Assembly (NCBI RefSeq): GCF_032062135.1
Contig: NC_092859.1
Span: forward strand, 44,961,011 to 45,025,010
From: Pyxicephalus adspersus
Taxonomy: Eukaryota > Chordata > Amphibia > Anura > Pyxicephalidae
Direction: 5' to 3'
Length of the DNA stretch: 64,000 bases
In this document: piece after piece, positions 11,386 to 25,599 of the stretch
Numbering within the stretch: position 1 is the first letter of the stretch
How the letters are laid out: every line of letters begins with the position of its first letter
The notes under the pieces: model-generated
The model's database searches: none
What the model saw: the letters and a program-made list of their open reading frames with translations, nothing else
What the model was told of the DNA's origin: nothing
Translations under genes and position numbers: made by a program

Positions 11386-13202
11386 AATACATGCTTTGAG
11401 TTGGCGGTACTGAAAGAATGATGGATAATTACAGTGGAATATAAGATTTCTTTTTACAGTCCTGGGGATAGCTATTGAGCTGAGAGAACTCTCAGGGCAA
11501 TATAGCGGTGACTCTCTCCTCCTCCCCACCCACTAGGGTCTTTTCTTCCAAATGCTGCAGTGCAGATCGGATATTTCTGATGTGGCCACATGTAAAAGAA
11601 AGAGGAGAAAGAACAACCTACACTTACTTTTGCCTGTGTTCCCCTGCCTAGAGCTTAATTGCTGCTCACAGCTAACAGCTAAGAAGATTTAGTGACACTG
11701 TGGTACTACTTTTGTTATTAGGGTGGGGAGCTGAAGAATCACCTGAAATCCTACAGGCAAGTTGGTAAGCCAAAGTATTGGCCAATATCAAGAGAATTTC
11801 CAGGTATTTTGTCTTGCCAACCAGTTGGACACTCTCTAAGTTTCTCATCAGTGGTCAGTTTCCTATCAGCCAAAGACTTTCTCCTCCCTAAAAAAAAGAA
11901 AGTATAAAAAAACAGAGTCAACCGTGAAATATAAATGTATTTCTTTTTAAAAGGAACAGAATATCTAAAAAAAGGAATTAGTTAAATTGTGTCCATATTA
12001 CCACAGTACTAAACATTTGAACCTATATAAAGTACAGATGATCAAGATGATAAAAATTTATAAATATTCTCCTAATCTATTTCATTATTCAAAGATACAA
12101 AAAGCTTGGTAAATGCCTCAGATATTGACATGCCAATATGATTACTATTTAATAACCAGATTTTTCCAATTGTGCTTAAAATTCTAATTACATTTGGTGA
12201 TATGAGCAGGCTTATGACTTGATGAAGGTAATGACAGAGAATTTTATTTTCAACTTCATTCATGGGAAATGATATAGTATCTCTTCTCTGGGTAATATAG
12301 TGTGCTACGCTTTATGAGACATTCAGAATATGTTTAAATAGGGAGAATATGACAGATGTTTTTCATTAAAAAATTTTTCCAATTGAAGATCCTTTTTTAA
12401 ATGTGGGAAGTGATGACTCTGATTAATGACAAGTTGTAAGTTAGAGGTTTCCCATTGTAGACTGTAAAATAAAAGATGATTTTAATCTCACTGTCATAGA
12501 ATACGCTGCATTTTGAGCTGTATCACAAGACAGAAAATCCATGGGCAAATCTGTGTCATCACAATGGAGAACGGGGCTGTATCCGATTTAATAGGTGTTT
12601 GTGTATCCTTAGAAACAAATAAATAACGCTATCACAATTTTGACAGTATGAGTGCTCCCAGTATTATTAAAATGTCACCTGCTTAGCTGCACTCCTGCCA
12701 CTGTTACTTTATTAAAGATTTAGTGCCCAAACTCACTCTCTATGACTTTGCTTTACTTTAAAGGAAAAAGCCTTTAGTTTTAAATATGTGTCTTGTCTTT
12801 GTTGTGTGGTTCTTTGTGTTCATGTGCACAACCTGTGTTTTTGTTTGCATTTTTTCCAATATAATACCTGTCACAACATTTTTCTCTTATAGAATCCATC
12901 AGTTGTAGCACTTGGAGCAAAGCTGATTATATTTTTTAGATAAAATATTAGTTTTTGGAACAGGAATGCAGATCAGGGTCAGAAAATCTCACATTCTGTA
13001 GCTGATGTTTATAATAGTAATTCACATGACTGTTAATGTGTATTCCATTTTGTAGTTAATAAAAAAAAAAAAACTGACAAATCTTGGTCAAAATGTGTGG
13101 CAATCTGCAAGCTACAAGTAACAAGGTTTCTACTCAGATTTCTATTCATCATCATAATTTAAATTTGTTACTATTGGTATTGTTAATTTTGTAAACTGAA
13201 TC
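11386..13202. other. Unassigned sequence
   Basis: No named feature. Short A-runs occur (for example 13060-13072). Nothing coding. Confidence 0.5.
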
Positions 13203-13587
13203 TTAAAGTGGAACTAAACTAAAAACAAAAAAATCACACTTACCTTTAATCCCGCAGGTCCCTCGATGTCATTGGTTCTTATCATGATCCAGTCCCGCAT
13301 CGCCCTGGAATTCCTCTTCGTCCTGGTGCAGAGGAAGTGACAAGTGCCGCCATCTTTGGTCTTCTTCTTCGGTCTTCTTTCTTCTTGACGTTGCCGCTGT
13401 GAAGGGGAAAAAAAAGAAAAAGAGAGCCGATCTCACTGCGCATGCGTTATATCGGCATCTCTTTCACCTAGGAGGCAAATTCCCCGAGCATGCGCTGAAG
13501 TAGCAGCCAGAGTCTCCGGGGATGCGTGACGTAGGTATACTGGGACGCTCTGCTGAGGCAATCAAGACTTAAAGAGTGGTGCTGCAC

Positions 13588-13618
<31 letters not shown>

Positions 13619-13723
13619 GTGTTGCAAAAAAAAAAAAAAAAAAAAAAACATTTTTACCTTACATAGAAAGGGTTGTCTACCCTTCTATGTAAAGTAAAAA
13701 TGTTGAGTTTAGGTATGCCTTAA
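13203..13723. mobile_element. TTAA-flanked MITE with poly-T/poly-A hairpin
   Basis: TTAA lies at 13203-13206 and again at 13720-13723. The ends share CTAAACT in inverted orientation (left agtggaactaaact, right agtttaggtatgcc). The element matches 58230-58562 at both termini and in the tacctttaat and cggtcttcttcttcggtctt segments. A run of 24 T (13588-13611) followed by 23 A (13626-13648) can pair into a long hairpin. The interior is GC-rich with several gcatgcg words. No coding capacity. Kolobok-like or piggyBac-like by target site; not decided. Confidence 0.8.
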
Positions 13724-13764
13724 GTAAAAATTGTGCAGTCTTGGGTAAAATAGATCTCTTAATG

Positions 13765-13985
13765 CAGTGTTTCTTAATCAGGTTCCTCCAGAGTTTGCTG
13801 AGGGTCCCTGAAAAAATTAGCAATTTGTGCCTTTTAGGTCAGGTATGGTGACACCAATAATCTTTTTGGCTATCTGTAAGGCCCCTTGCAATGTAGGGTG
13901 CATTATTCTCACTGACCACTGCACTAATGTATTATTAGTTTCAGGTACAGTAATTAAATAGGGGTTCCCTGAAAACAAAAATCTC
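13765..13985 (+). mobile_element. hAT-like non-autonomous repeat, 3' truncated
   Basis: It starts cagtgtttcttaatcaggtt, followed by cctccagagtttgctgaggg and attagcaatttgtgcc. These match, in the opposite orientation, the copy at 29620-29870 (gcacaaattgctaat, aacccctaacaacc). CAGTG at the start suits hAT termini. The far end is not found, and no 8-bp duplication could be defined. The family has no coding capacity here. Confidence 0.65.
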
Positions 13986-14308
13986 TAGCACGAATTGAAA
14001 CAGAATAACAATTATCTAGCCCAGCAAAAACCCAAAAAACTGATTATCTTGGAATGGGCAAAGCCATAGCTTTGCCAGAATAATAAACCACATATTTATT
14101 CCAACATTACAAAAACCAACAATACATTCCTAACCAGGAGTTACTGACAGGCATCAGACAAAGCACAGACCTCCAGAGGAGATTAAGCAGGTACCATTTA
14201 GCCACTAAAGTAAAACCTGCCAATGAAGCCATGACAATACATGGCTGAGATAGTAGAAGCTTGCCAGGAGATCTGAGAAAATTCAAGATCAATAATAACT
14301 ACCCTCAG

Positions 14309-14310
<2 letters not shown>
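13986..14310. other. Unassigned sequence before the (AT)30 array
   Basis: Nothing recognisable apart from short chance open frames. Confidence 0.4.

Positions 14311-14370
<60 letters not shown>
14311..14370. repeat. (AT)30 microsatellite
   Basis: An uninterrupted run of 30 AT units. Such perfect arrays are unstable and usually polymorphic. Confidence 0.98.
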
Positions 14371-14374
<4 letters not shown>

Positions 14375-17300
14375 TTAATCCTAACCCCCGTGGCATAGAA
14401 CCTATGTAATAAATCACAACATGTGGGTTATGCCAAAGCACCTAAGCGAAGTTAGTTTTTCTATAAAAAAATAAGTAAAAAGCATGTACATTGTTTTCCT
14501 TTGGCTGTTGTAGCAAACCAGAGCAGTTCTAAATCATTTTTACCTGAAGCGGTTATTTCTGGATCAGCTCTGGAGTTGGAGCCCGGATGGTTGGAACAGC
14601 TTTAAAACTGGACATGGGGTTTCCGGAGCTGCCTGTCTTAAATAAGAACTTTACTGACAGATAAAAATAAATGCAACTGAAAAAAAACAATTTAATGAGT
14701 CCTGCATACACATATAACATAAAGCAAGACTTTTACACTGTAAAATGTATGCAAGCTGATATCCATCATAAGGCAGCTGAAACTGGCATTAATTTAAAGA
14801 TATCTAAACTCTTTATATTTGTATTTTTCATCATTCTTTTTTCAGTAAATTTCAAAGGAAAGCTGCCCAGCAAGTCAAACAAAAAGTTCAAAAGTAATAT
14901 CTAAGTTTAATATATGATTTGAAATTTGCAAACGTTTCTGAAAGACTTGTCTGTTATCCAGCGTGATTTCATAAATATTTATAAGAAATCTTAATTTGTA
15001 TTTACCAGTTACTAATATGTGTTATATCAAGCTTCCAACAAAGTGAAAACTTTTTACTTTTTTTTAGTTTAGCTTATTTTGCTGGACTGTAAATAGCATG
15101 CTCGATTAGATTACATTCAATACCCTTTATTACTCCCGAGTCCCGTTGTTTTCATTTGAGGACCCATGCTGAGGATACTAAACACCTTTTATAGAACAAG
15201 AATTTGGAATCTGTCTGATCTTGTTGTTGGGCTTTGCTTGTTTATGATTCCAGGCTCTAGTACTTACATAGTGTAAATTATTAATTCATCACACCTGACC
15301 TCTGTATGCTTTGTTGATTTTCACCCATTCACTTACTAATTTAAGCAGTCTTTATCTGCTGAATTTCATTTGACAGCTTCCCACATCTAGATGTGATCCT
15401 TGCCTTATTCAAGGGATGTCTCTGTATACAAAGTGTCTATGTTCTGTTTGCATGATCTGTTACAAAAAAGTGGTCAACTTTCCAAAGAAAGTGATTGTTT
15501 TAGTGAATGTTTTAACAAGCATGAAACAACATCACGTGGACTAAAATTTAGGGTGGAAATGCTCTAATCTTGAATGTAATTAAAGTGTATTTAAACTAAA
15601 AAATAGATTTGACCACCATATTGTGCTGATAGTAGGCACCAACCAATAGCTACAGGCTACAGCACAATTGCGGGACTGGAACAGAGTGTTCTCAACCTTT
15701 AATAGATGCCAAAATAAGGATCTTCCTATCAAGATTACCAGGTAATATTTTATTAATGATTATGAAAACCATGGTTTTCTAAAGATGGAAATCCCGTTTT
15801 AGTTTAAAGTTTTGCTTTAAACTGCTAATATTCACAGCAGCTAGGAGGGGCTGATGTCTATGGTAAATATCATTAATAAATGCACTTTCTTTCTGTTTCT
15901 TTTGTTTTTTGTTTCTTTCACTAATATCTACATTTTAAAACACATAACTTCATCCGCATTGTTTAATGCCTAGCCCAAGGCTGCATAAACGTACTTTGGA
16001 AAATAGACCCTAAACATTGACTGTAATTAAGTTTGTTCCTTCAAGGTAAATACATAAACACCCAAACACAAAAACAGGATCAGAAAGCGAAGACGATGCA
16101 CTTTGCTGCACATCTGTGTCCTCTAGAGGGAAAGAAAATGGGAATTAGTAACTTGTGTAATTTAACATTAGAGTAATAGAAAATAGGCCAGGCTTGGAAA
16201 GTAAGAGAAAAAAAAATTATAAACTGAAATAACACCTTTGCCTGGCACAAACGCATCAGTAATTCAAATGGATTTTTTGTGTAACCTCTTTTGCTATGAA
16301 TTATAACGATACTGCTTGAAGCATCCAGACATGCTTGTGAAATAACATGCCACTACCACTTTCCCAGCCGTGGTTAAAAATCGTACTAAAGCAGATAGCG
16401 GAGATGAAAATACTCATGGCTTATAAACATATAATAGTGTGCAGGTTTAAGGTCTCCGTTATTGAAATTGATTTTCTAACATTTTGTTAAACAGTTTCTT
16501 ACAGGCTTTGGACAGGTCCAATATTTTTTTTTTCTCTGCTTAAACCATCTGCATTCAATAGCCCTCACTAATGGTTTGCTATTGACCTGGATAGTTATAG
16601 AACTTTGCTAGACCTCAAAAGCCCTCTGGTAAACAAAAGCTGATGCGAGCATCGCTGTGCTGCTATGTTTTTCAATCTCGAAGATAGGAAAAAACAAAAA
16701 CAGAGCATAGATATTCTTGCATTGTTACGTTTGAGAATATACATCCATTTTACTGCTAGATTTAGCCTAGAGCTACACGGGCGATTTTCAGTAGCTCAGC
16801 TACACTACTAAATTCTTGTGTGATGGTTTTTTCACATTTACTTTTGTAAGTGCTGCTACTGAAGAGATTTGCAGGGACATCATGAGCAATCGTTCTTTGA
16901 CAGATAAATGCTGCAATTTAATTGCACAACAGAAACTATTAGAAATTAATCCTTTCTATTCATCTCCATAGGCTTGAAAGGAAATAAAGGATCAATCACT
17001 TAGCAATTAATCATTTAGTAGACTTTTAGGGCATGTTCCCTAATAATGTAACCCTATAGGATTAATCTCACAACACATGTCATTTACCAAGTGCAAGGAA
17101 ATCGTATTGCCCTATCTTTATGTATTGAATTTTATTTTAAACATTGATGCAACCAATGAGTCGAAATAAATAGAGTAATTTTCATTGCATCATTTTCCCT
17201 AAAAAGCCCTTCTAGCAAAACCTAGATAGGAAGTTTGATTATGCTTTTCATCATGATTCAGATAAAAGTATATATTACACTTTTAGCCAAGTTTCATCCA

Positions 17301-20300
17301 GGCCCGTGCATTCTGCATTCTAATTTCACTTAGAGCAAGTTCATGTCAGAGTACTGAAAGCAAAGACCAAACAGGTAGACAGATAGTATATTAACCTAAA
17401 CATGCAGTGCGAGGGTGTGCGAATAATAACATCCATGGTTCAAGGACTGTGGAGAAGAATGGTTCTTCTGATTACATCTTATACATAGCAGAGGTGGGAA
17501 CTCCCTCATTTTAGGCCAGCCAATTTCTGATTGATAGCAAAATTGATGATCTTTCAGACATGTTCTCCATTTATCTGGCTTTCCAACAGTGTCACATTAG
17601 GCCTGGGTGCAATGATGTATTTTCCCAGGCATTTTCCTTACCCTACTAATTTACAGAACAGTCTGCTGGTGGGTGTATGTGTCCATCAGTTCCAGAAATA
17701 AGGATGTGTTTGATTTGCAGGGAGGCTTGCACAGCAGTAGCCTATTCCAGAATGTGGGCTTTGATCTCCAATAATTGTACAGTGATCAGATGTTACATCC
17801 TTGAACATATGTGAGTGTGCGGGAAGTGGAGGTGTGGCAGGTGTCAGTGGTGTTCCAGGCATGTTGTACCTCCAGCCATGGAATAGGAATAGGAGAGAAC
17901 TAGAGGGCATCCTACACTTTTTAATAATTAAAAGTAAATCACAAAGTGCAGCATAAAGCATCTGCCAAAGCTTGTTATTTGTTTATTTACAATATTTCCA
18001 TTTGGACCACAGTTTACAAAAAACTAATAGATTTTCAGAAATTTGTGAATGAATGAAAGCTTACACATTTATTGTCATAGTGCCAACCAGGTTTTAAAAA
18101 GGATTCCAAACCAAAGATGATTTACACTAAATCTTTTTTTCTTACATTGTACAGATTTGCTCAACTTCTTCTCACAGGTCACCATGAACCCAACTCCAAC
18201 AATTTTTGTTATTATAGCATGGTAAATGGTTTTGCAAATAACATTGTTGGAAAATTCAGTGACTTGAAACTGACATGATTTGAAACTAAGACAATAAATC
18301 CCTGAATTACTGGACAATTGTGCTACTAGTACTAGGGATTTTATTGTTGTGAAATACAACATATTATAGATATTTTATTAGTTGATATTGCTTGTTAACC
18401 CACATTGTCCTGAAAAAATATCCCTCGGAGTCTTCTCAAAAAAACCTCACAATTTGTCAGTATTTTGCAATTTGCATGTAATTTGAATAAAAGTTGATTT
18501 TTTTGCAACTCTTTGAGCATCTATACTCATCATTAAGTCACCTGACCTGAGAGATACCATCCAAATTACAGCATGTAAATTAGAAATGGCTACATGGGGC
18601 CTGCAGGACATCAGCAGCACTAAAAGGTAAACCTGACAGTGGCAATTTTAGGAAATATTATTACAGTTGTTGCAAGTTTTTGATCACAAAACCTGCCAAA
18701 CAGATGATTGCATATAATAACCGCAATTCTTCTTGTGTCTTTTGCAAATATAAAATTGTTTGACTTTGATTGAAAAGCCTAAAAATGCCTGCTTGCATTT
18801 AAGCAGGTCTCAGAATGCAACCTTGGATTTTCTGAAAATGCATGTTTTTATATTGTGTGAAAGGTATTGGTCATAATGAAGGGGGTTTTGAAGAAACATG
18901 CTGCACATTCATATCTGCAGCCTATTTCACTCTAATGACAGAAATATAACAAGTCGGGCAAAACAAGCTTGGTTCTTCAGATTCTACTGACTTGCCTAAA
19001 AAAAAAAACAATAATAAAAGATTCACACAGCATTACAAACAGTCCAGGAGACCTTGACTGCAGGGTTAGAGAATGAAAGAGACAGCTGGGGCTATGGACA
19101 AACAATACATACAAATTACTTGCCTGTCATTGGGAGAAAAGTATTATTCTGTATCAAGCGGCAGGGCATCGCCACCTTTCTGTTCAAAGATGATGTTTCA
19201 GCACTGGAGCAGAATCAAAAAGATGGAGAAACTCATGATTGTTCCTTACTCTGTCCTGTTTTAATTTTTAGGTTTATTATCAGCTTTCCACACAATAAGG
19301 AATCATTAGCCCAAACATCAAAACTAGATCCTCCACCAAGCACCCACTCGATCAGGTATAAAATGTACAGCAACAATCTCTAAAAATTGGGAATGTCCAG
19401 AAAACAATGGAAAATGACCAGCAATCTCCATTTTTGGATCCATTCTTGAAAAGCCATTCTGATAAAGAATTCACAAGATCATGTGTAACTTGATCCAGCT
19501 AGTGAATGACAGTATGATATCTACTTTACAGCCCAAGTATCATGATCATTAATAATTGTACCTATCTATTTCGGACACTATCTGTATGAAATATGATTTT
19601 TTTTTATGTTTGAATAGATTTTTTTCTTGGGCATCACCCATTGCATGAAGCTAAAAAGGTGTGGCTAACAATTGTGATTGTTACTGTATGTTTAAGCTTT
19701 AATTTAAAGCATACCACTCAATGAATTGTATTTACTAATAGAAAAGAAAGTTTTCTTAGCCTCAGAAAAATCTGCTTTCTATGGATCCCAAAAATAAAAT
19801 GCAAACAAAAAAATAAAAGTCTTTCATTGCACACAATTAGTTGATTTAAGTAAGCACAGTTTTACTAAGCTAAATAAACTTTCCCTTTTTTTTTTTACTG
19901 ATATCTGAAATTGATATCTGCTAATTCCACTTGCTGTTTTTGTACTTGAACTAATGCAGCAGTTGTTAGCATGCTCCATTCAGGTATATGACTGAAAACA
20001 GTCAAAATAGTACACTTTTTATTTACAGTAAAACTATTTTCTATAGAAAATAAAATACATTTTGCGAAGATTTTGTCATTAAAAAAGTTATTTCCCCCCA
20101 AATAATATGTATGCATTGTTATTTTAGGTAATTGCAAAATGGTCGCCAGATTAACAGGCTCATAGTTGAAATGTAGAAATCTCCAAACACACTATATCCC
20201 ATCTTCTACTAATTCTTTTCTATAGCAGTATTTTGTTCATGCCTCACTGAACTAATGAGTGTCAGTTCAGGTTGGTAAGCTAAAATGTAGTTGTCTCAGC

Positions 20301-21521
20301 AAAGCCTTAGTGACATTGTTGTGACAATTCTTGCCATTTTTTCCAGCTGTGACTATTGACAGATAGATCTCTAATAGTAAATAAATCTGGACACTTCCAC
20401 TTAGACAAGGAGTAGTCAGCACTTTTTAAGAATGTCTTGAATTGATAAAATGGATTTGTCACAGCTTATAAATTGTTGTCTTAAAGACTGAAGGAATTCA
20501 GTCAGTTTTGTTGGCAACCATGTGAATTGTAAAAAGGACGCCATCAGTATGTTAGTAAAAGCGTTAAAGGGGACACTTCAGTTTTCAAAGATAACACAAG
20601 TCTTCTATTATGGGTCCTTCTCCGATTTGGGAACTCCAGTAGCTTTCTACCTACATGCCAAGCCAGGGCCTCTATAGATTTCTACTTTTGGCTGTTTGGA
20701 CATTGTAGAGATTTTATTAGGCTTGAAAGCAGAATTCACCCTACTTTATATTCTTGCACATATATTCCGTTAAGGCTGCTAAAGGTATGTAGCAAGCAAA
20801 TTAAAAGTAAAATGAGAACTACTGATCTACACCAATGTACTAACTCAGTAACTTAAAAAGTATTGAATCCACTAGCCAGGCAACTAGCATTTTAAAAGAG
20901 AGAATGGCAATTTCTTTATTTTCTCAGCATGGGTTTTCTTGAAACAGATAGGCAGTATTTCATGCATCAGATCCCTGATTGTCTTTTAGGCTTTTTAAAG
21001 AAATACAAGACTGGATTACAAAGTGGGCTTTTATATTTGCCTATTTTTTATTTATTAAGCCAATTAAATGTTCGTTTTGAAATAAATATATTCTAGGTTT
21101 GTCAAAACAAAAGAATTGGAAAAGTCTGTCCTTTGTTTTGCAGATTGGGATCCTTCACTGTGTGAAAGCAATGGTCCCTTTGCCGAGGTCACGAGTACCT
21201 CTTGCTGAGTCACAGCCACAGCTCTCCAATCATACAGTTTAGGTTTTACTGATTGTAAACATGTAGGTTGGACCACTGAAGAGTATCACTTTTCCCTAAA
21301 TATTTATTTAAAAAAGGCAAGAGGAAAAGGACTTTGTGGCCAACTTAATCAAAAAAATGCACATACTAATGATAATAATAAAGATAATATTCATGATGTT
21401 GTGTAAGGTTGGATGTTGCTGATTTTTAATCACGTGAGTATATAAAGAACAGACTATAATAAGGTATATCTTCCAGCATATTGTCCTAGCAATTACCCAA
21501 CTTTTTGATGTTCCTACCTTC
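14371..21521. other. Long stretch without recognised repeats or genes
   Basis: Seven kilobases of moderately AT-rich, mixed-complexity sequence with no transposon I can name and no coding signal. Parts such as 16200-17000 have normal complexity, few simple runs and no repeat words shared with the rest of the window, which would suit conserved regulatory DNA. That cannot be decided without alignment. Confidence 0.4.
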
Positions 21522-21553
21522 CCTGAAGAAGCCTATATGGCGAAATGGGTTGG
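21522..21553 (+). repeat. Core motif of a dispersed frog-type repeat (gaagaagc...gcgaaa)
   Basis: It reads cctgaagaagcctatatggc followed by gaaatgggttgg. Variants of the same plan lie at 30564-30596, 46172-46206 and 56874-56909. In each, a gaaga(a/g) word is followed by a short variable self-complementary piece and a gaaa-type word. The limits of the parent repeat around this copy are not visible. Confidence 0.45.
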
Positions 21554-24540
21554 AAACCTAATGGATCAATTTTATATTTTAACAATTGTTCTCTTATTTA
21601 ATGCATGGATAAGATTTAATTCTGTCACATATGTCTCATCTTAAGACAAGTGGATCTGTTTTTAGAATAGCCACCTTCACGGACCTAACTAAAGAACCTT
21701 TCAGCAATTTATTTATCAACACATTGGTCACAAAGTCCTTTTCTTCTTGCCTTCTTTTTAAAACTAGTTTAAAGTTGTAGAGCTGACCACTGACCTATAA
21801 ATTAGTGAAAGCTGTATACATCTGTACCTCAACTATTTGACCTCAAAGTCACTGGTGGGAAAAGGGGTTTCTGTAGGCATAAATGTGAAAATGAAAAGCT
21901 TTGTCTGTTAAAGCAGAATGAGATGTCATACTTTAACAGTTTTCCCCAAATTCACCACTTACCCTTAATTACAGAAACTTTTTATTTGACAAAGTAAAGA
22001 ATTTCTTTGAAGCATGTCCCTTACAAAAAAAAAAATATACTTATTACTCGAAAGCTTGTTTATTGTAACAGCCATTTATCCCATCAGGGTATATTTATAT
22101 AACAAACCTGGGCTAAAGAAGAATGGTGCTTTAAGGTCTACAAGGAAGCTTATTCCATACTTCTTGAGGATGATGACAAGACTAGGGACTTCAAACAACA
22201 CAGAATATAATGGTTAAACTTTTTATCCACTGATTAAAAATATCCTAGTGCTAGCCATTTTTGCACTATTATATAATTTACAGTCTCCTAATTTTTCAGT
22301 GAAAATATGTGTCTGTGCTCTCTCCCTAGTACATTAGGTTCTAGTCTTGAGTATTATTAAAAAAAAAAACATACAAAAAACCTGTGCTCTTGGTCCATTT
22401 ATTATATTTAGAGCCACTCTGCTGCAGGCCATTTTTTTACTGCTATATCATCTTTGATCTCTTTAGTAAAACACCCAGCTGTGTTGTTTTTTTCTAGTAT
22501 ATTTGGCTTTAGTGTTGCTCCATAAAACTGTTCTGCTGCAAAATTAACATTGCTGTATCATCTTCATTCTCCAAATTTAAAATGAAGGCTTGATGAAAAT
22601 TGGCCAGCATCAAGGGAGTTTTGTCTCAGCAAGAACAAAGACAGTATCATCATGTCACTGGCTAATTTCTATTCACAGTTTAAGGCAGGCCTACTAGGGC
22701 TTGATAAAAAGCTTGTATTGCTGGTAAAACTATTGGATTAAAGTTGTTTTATTTCAATTAACCAGACTGTGGTTCTCCTGCTGTATGCATCAAATTGTGA
22801 GAGAAATCCAAATAGCAAATATGTATTGCCAACCAAAACTTTCACTGAGGCTGTGTGTAATAAAATTGTACTGTTCAAAAAAATCATATAAAATTAAAAT
22901 TAAAATAAATTAACAGGGATCCTACTAAACTGGACAACACAAAAACAAACCCAACACCCCTAAACAATGATCAGCAGTCCACAAGTTGACACAATAGTCA
23001 TTAACTGTCCAGAAGAAGGGGGCCCTTCCATCAAGCTCAGTGCACATTCTTTGCAGGCTCTCAAGACAATATAGTTGATATTATTTAGGTTATACAAGTC
23101 TAATACAAAAGAAAAAGACAGAAACAGAAGAAAAGGTAGAGGACAGAACAAGTAAAGATAAAGGATGAGGAAGGAGAAAAAAAATCAATAGTGCAAACTA
23201 TGTCCCAAAAGGTTTTCAATAATGAATAAGACCAAAAACATGGTCCAAACAAGCCCTTTAAAAGAGCTGTCATATAACGTTCATAAGGCCTACTTGTATA
23301 AATACAACTCTGCTATGGACAATAGCATTAGAAAATTCAACTGGAAAAACCAGGATATAGGCATTGAACTCTAATTTACCCAAGTACCTAATGGCTACTT
23401 GTAAGCCTGCACCCTATTTTTAAGAAATATACAGATTTAAAAAAATACAGACGTTTAATGCTAAGCCATTTCTTCTAATATTATAGGGACCTTAATTGAT
23501 CCCCTATACTGGGAAGAGAAGGAAGTAGATGTTCTTAGCTTTATACTGGAGGACTGGAAGGGCAGGAATGAGCCATGTTGAATATTATACAGCTCCTGAC
23601 AAAAAACACAAAAATTGCTGCAATACCTTTAGAATGATGACATTTCTGGCCATGTTTATTGGTAGTTAATATTTTACTCTTTTGATTGCCATACTCAGGT
23701 TCTGCAGCATTTAGCCATGGTGGCATTGGCTTCCCCAAATTAGCTTTTCTTGAAAGGTCGTTTGTTCCCTACCCGTGTGGCTACCATCTGAATGCTTATG
23801 TGTGACCTCAAGGGAGAGTAAGGTGGAAATATCCTGATGACAAGTGCATTTGAGCAGTGGAGTCTAGACCAATGATTAGTAAGAAATTGCTTAACAAATT
23901 TCTTATGTTCACTTTCTGGGACTGTATTGGAATAAAAAAAAAGGGGGATAATTCAATAGTGAGAGCAGCTATGCATCCTGCATTTATTAGGCTTCTTGTG
24001 CCAAGATGGGCAAGGAATGTAATGTGGTAATAGTGGAAAACCACTGGAGAAAATGTGCTGTTTCTTATAGAACATCCAAAAACCCTGAGGAGGTTGGCAT
24101 GATGTACTCAAAAGTGGTTAGTTTTGGAACAGGATTGTGAGATTGTGATGAATACTGCTAGATTATGTGCACATGTCAGATAATAGCCACCCTACACAAA
24201 CGGGATAGAAAGAGCAAAAACAAAAGATAAAAATATGTTGAATATGTCAAATATTAGACTTTACACACTAATAAATGCACAAAACAGAAAAATAACTCCC
24301 ATGCACCAAAATGTGAGGTGAGAGAACAGCCTAAATGTGGAAAGTCACTGTGTAAGTCCTGAGAGACTTGCCACAAACCTATATTTATTGTAGGATACAG
24401 TGACTGAAAACAAAATGGTCAGGCATATTACTAAGGCCAGAGGAACTCAATACCCATAAAACATGTAAAAGGTAATATAAATATGGTTCTAAAAAGAGTT
24501 AAAAAAAATATGAGCAGAAAGCTAACATGAAGGGACCCCT
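21554..24540. other. Unassigned sequence
   Basis: No mobile element or gene recognised. A-rich runs occur near 22020, 22360 and 22880. Confidence 0.45.
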
Positions 24541-25599
24541 TCCTTCTCTAAAGATCCATTTTTATCACTGTCGAGGAGATAACTGGGATGGTTCTGGTGG
24601 GGGCAAAGATGCCAGGGCAGAGTAGAACCAAGCAGATTATCAAAGTCAGAATCATAATCCAAACTGTTATCAGGATTCATAAGAGCTATACGAGTGTGAT
24701 AGGAAAGAAAGTACCCCTGGGTAAAGTAAAGTCCCAGAAGTTAGAGCCGTTAGACTCCCTTAGCAAACGTTTGGTTTTGCGGTTTTTCCCTAGGATTTGT
24801 ACATCACATAAGAGAGAAGCAGGGTGCACCATCCAGAAGCTTTGCTACTGGCTGGCATTGAACTGGAAGGAAATCAAATTCAGCTAAAATAGAAGATATA
24901 TGGCCGACACTGGAGTTTGTGGCCTCTTTTTCCATGGAACTCCTTGTATAGATAGAAGGATACAGGTGTCATGGCATTGACCAGTGTTCCATGGGTATGG
25001 GTAAAGTAGTTGTGGAGGTCTGGGGCTGTCTGGCCCGTCAAACATCAGATTTCCCATTACCCCAGCAAATGGCTGCACTGCCATGATATCCAGTACGCTT
25101 GTCACTGCTGGTAGGACTTGTCCATCTGACAGGAGCTGCCAGCAGCTAGGGCCACAGCCAAAATGTATCCAAGTTCAATTTGGCGGCTAGGACCAATAGC
25201 AAAGGCTTAAGATCTGAAAGAAAGGAGAGGATCATGGAGAATGACTGTGTAGCTGAAGTGGCTTCAGATGAAATCCCCAGCCTTGCATGCAGAAGCAGCA
25301 ACACCATGTGGTTCAGCAAAGAACCAAAAGGTGCACTTGAACCAGCAGGGTCACATGTGACCAAATCACAAATAAGCCCTTGTCCAGCAGTCTATACGGC
25401 AAGTCACCTGCTCAAAGTTCCTGCCCCAGAGTAGGGAGGGTACTTTTTCAGGTGTTTCATCACTATCAAGTCTGAAAGAAGCTTATTGGACTTAATTTTC
25501 ACTGCTGATGGGAGATATACAAGTGTTCCTATGTTCGATCAGAATTACTAAGTCTGATTTTGATACCCAGAAGGTGACTAGCAACAGGATGTTTCCTGA
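24541..25599. other. Uncharacterised block of higher GC and stop-poor frames
   Basis: GC is visibly higher than in the flanks, and both strands hold 70 to 100-codon open frames (24588-24887 plus; 24884-25105 and 25146-25364 minus; 25180-25434 plus). None has a motif I recognise. Together with 25600-25970 this may be an old retrotransposon body, but no gag, protease, RT or integrase motif could be read. Confidence 0.3.
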
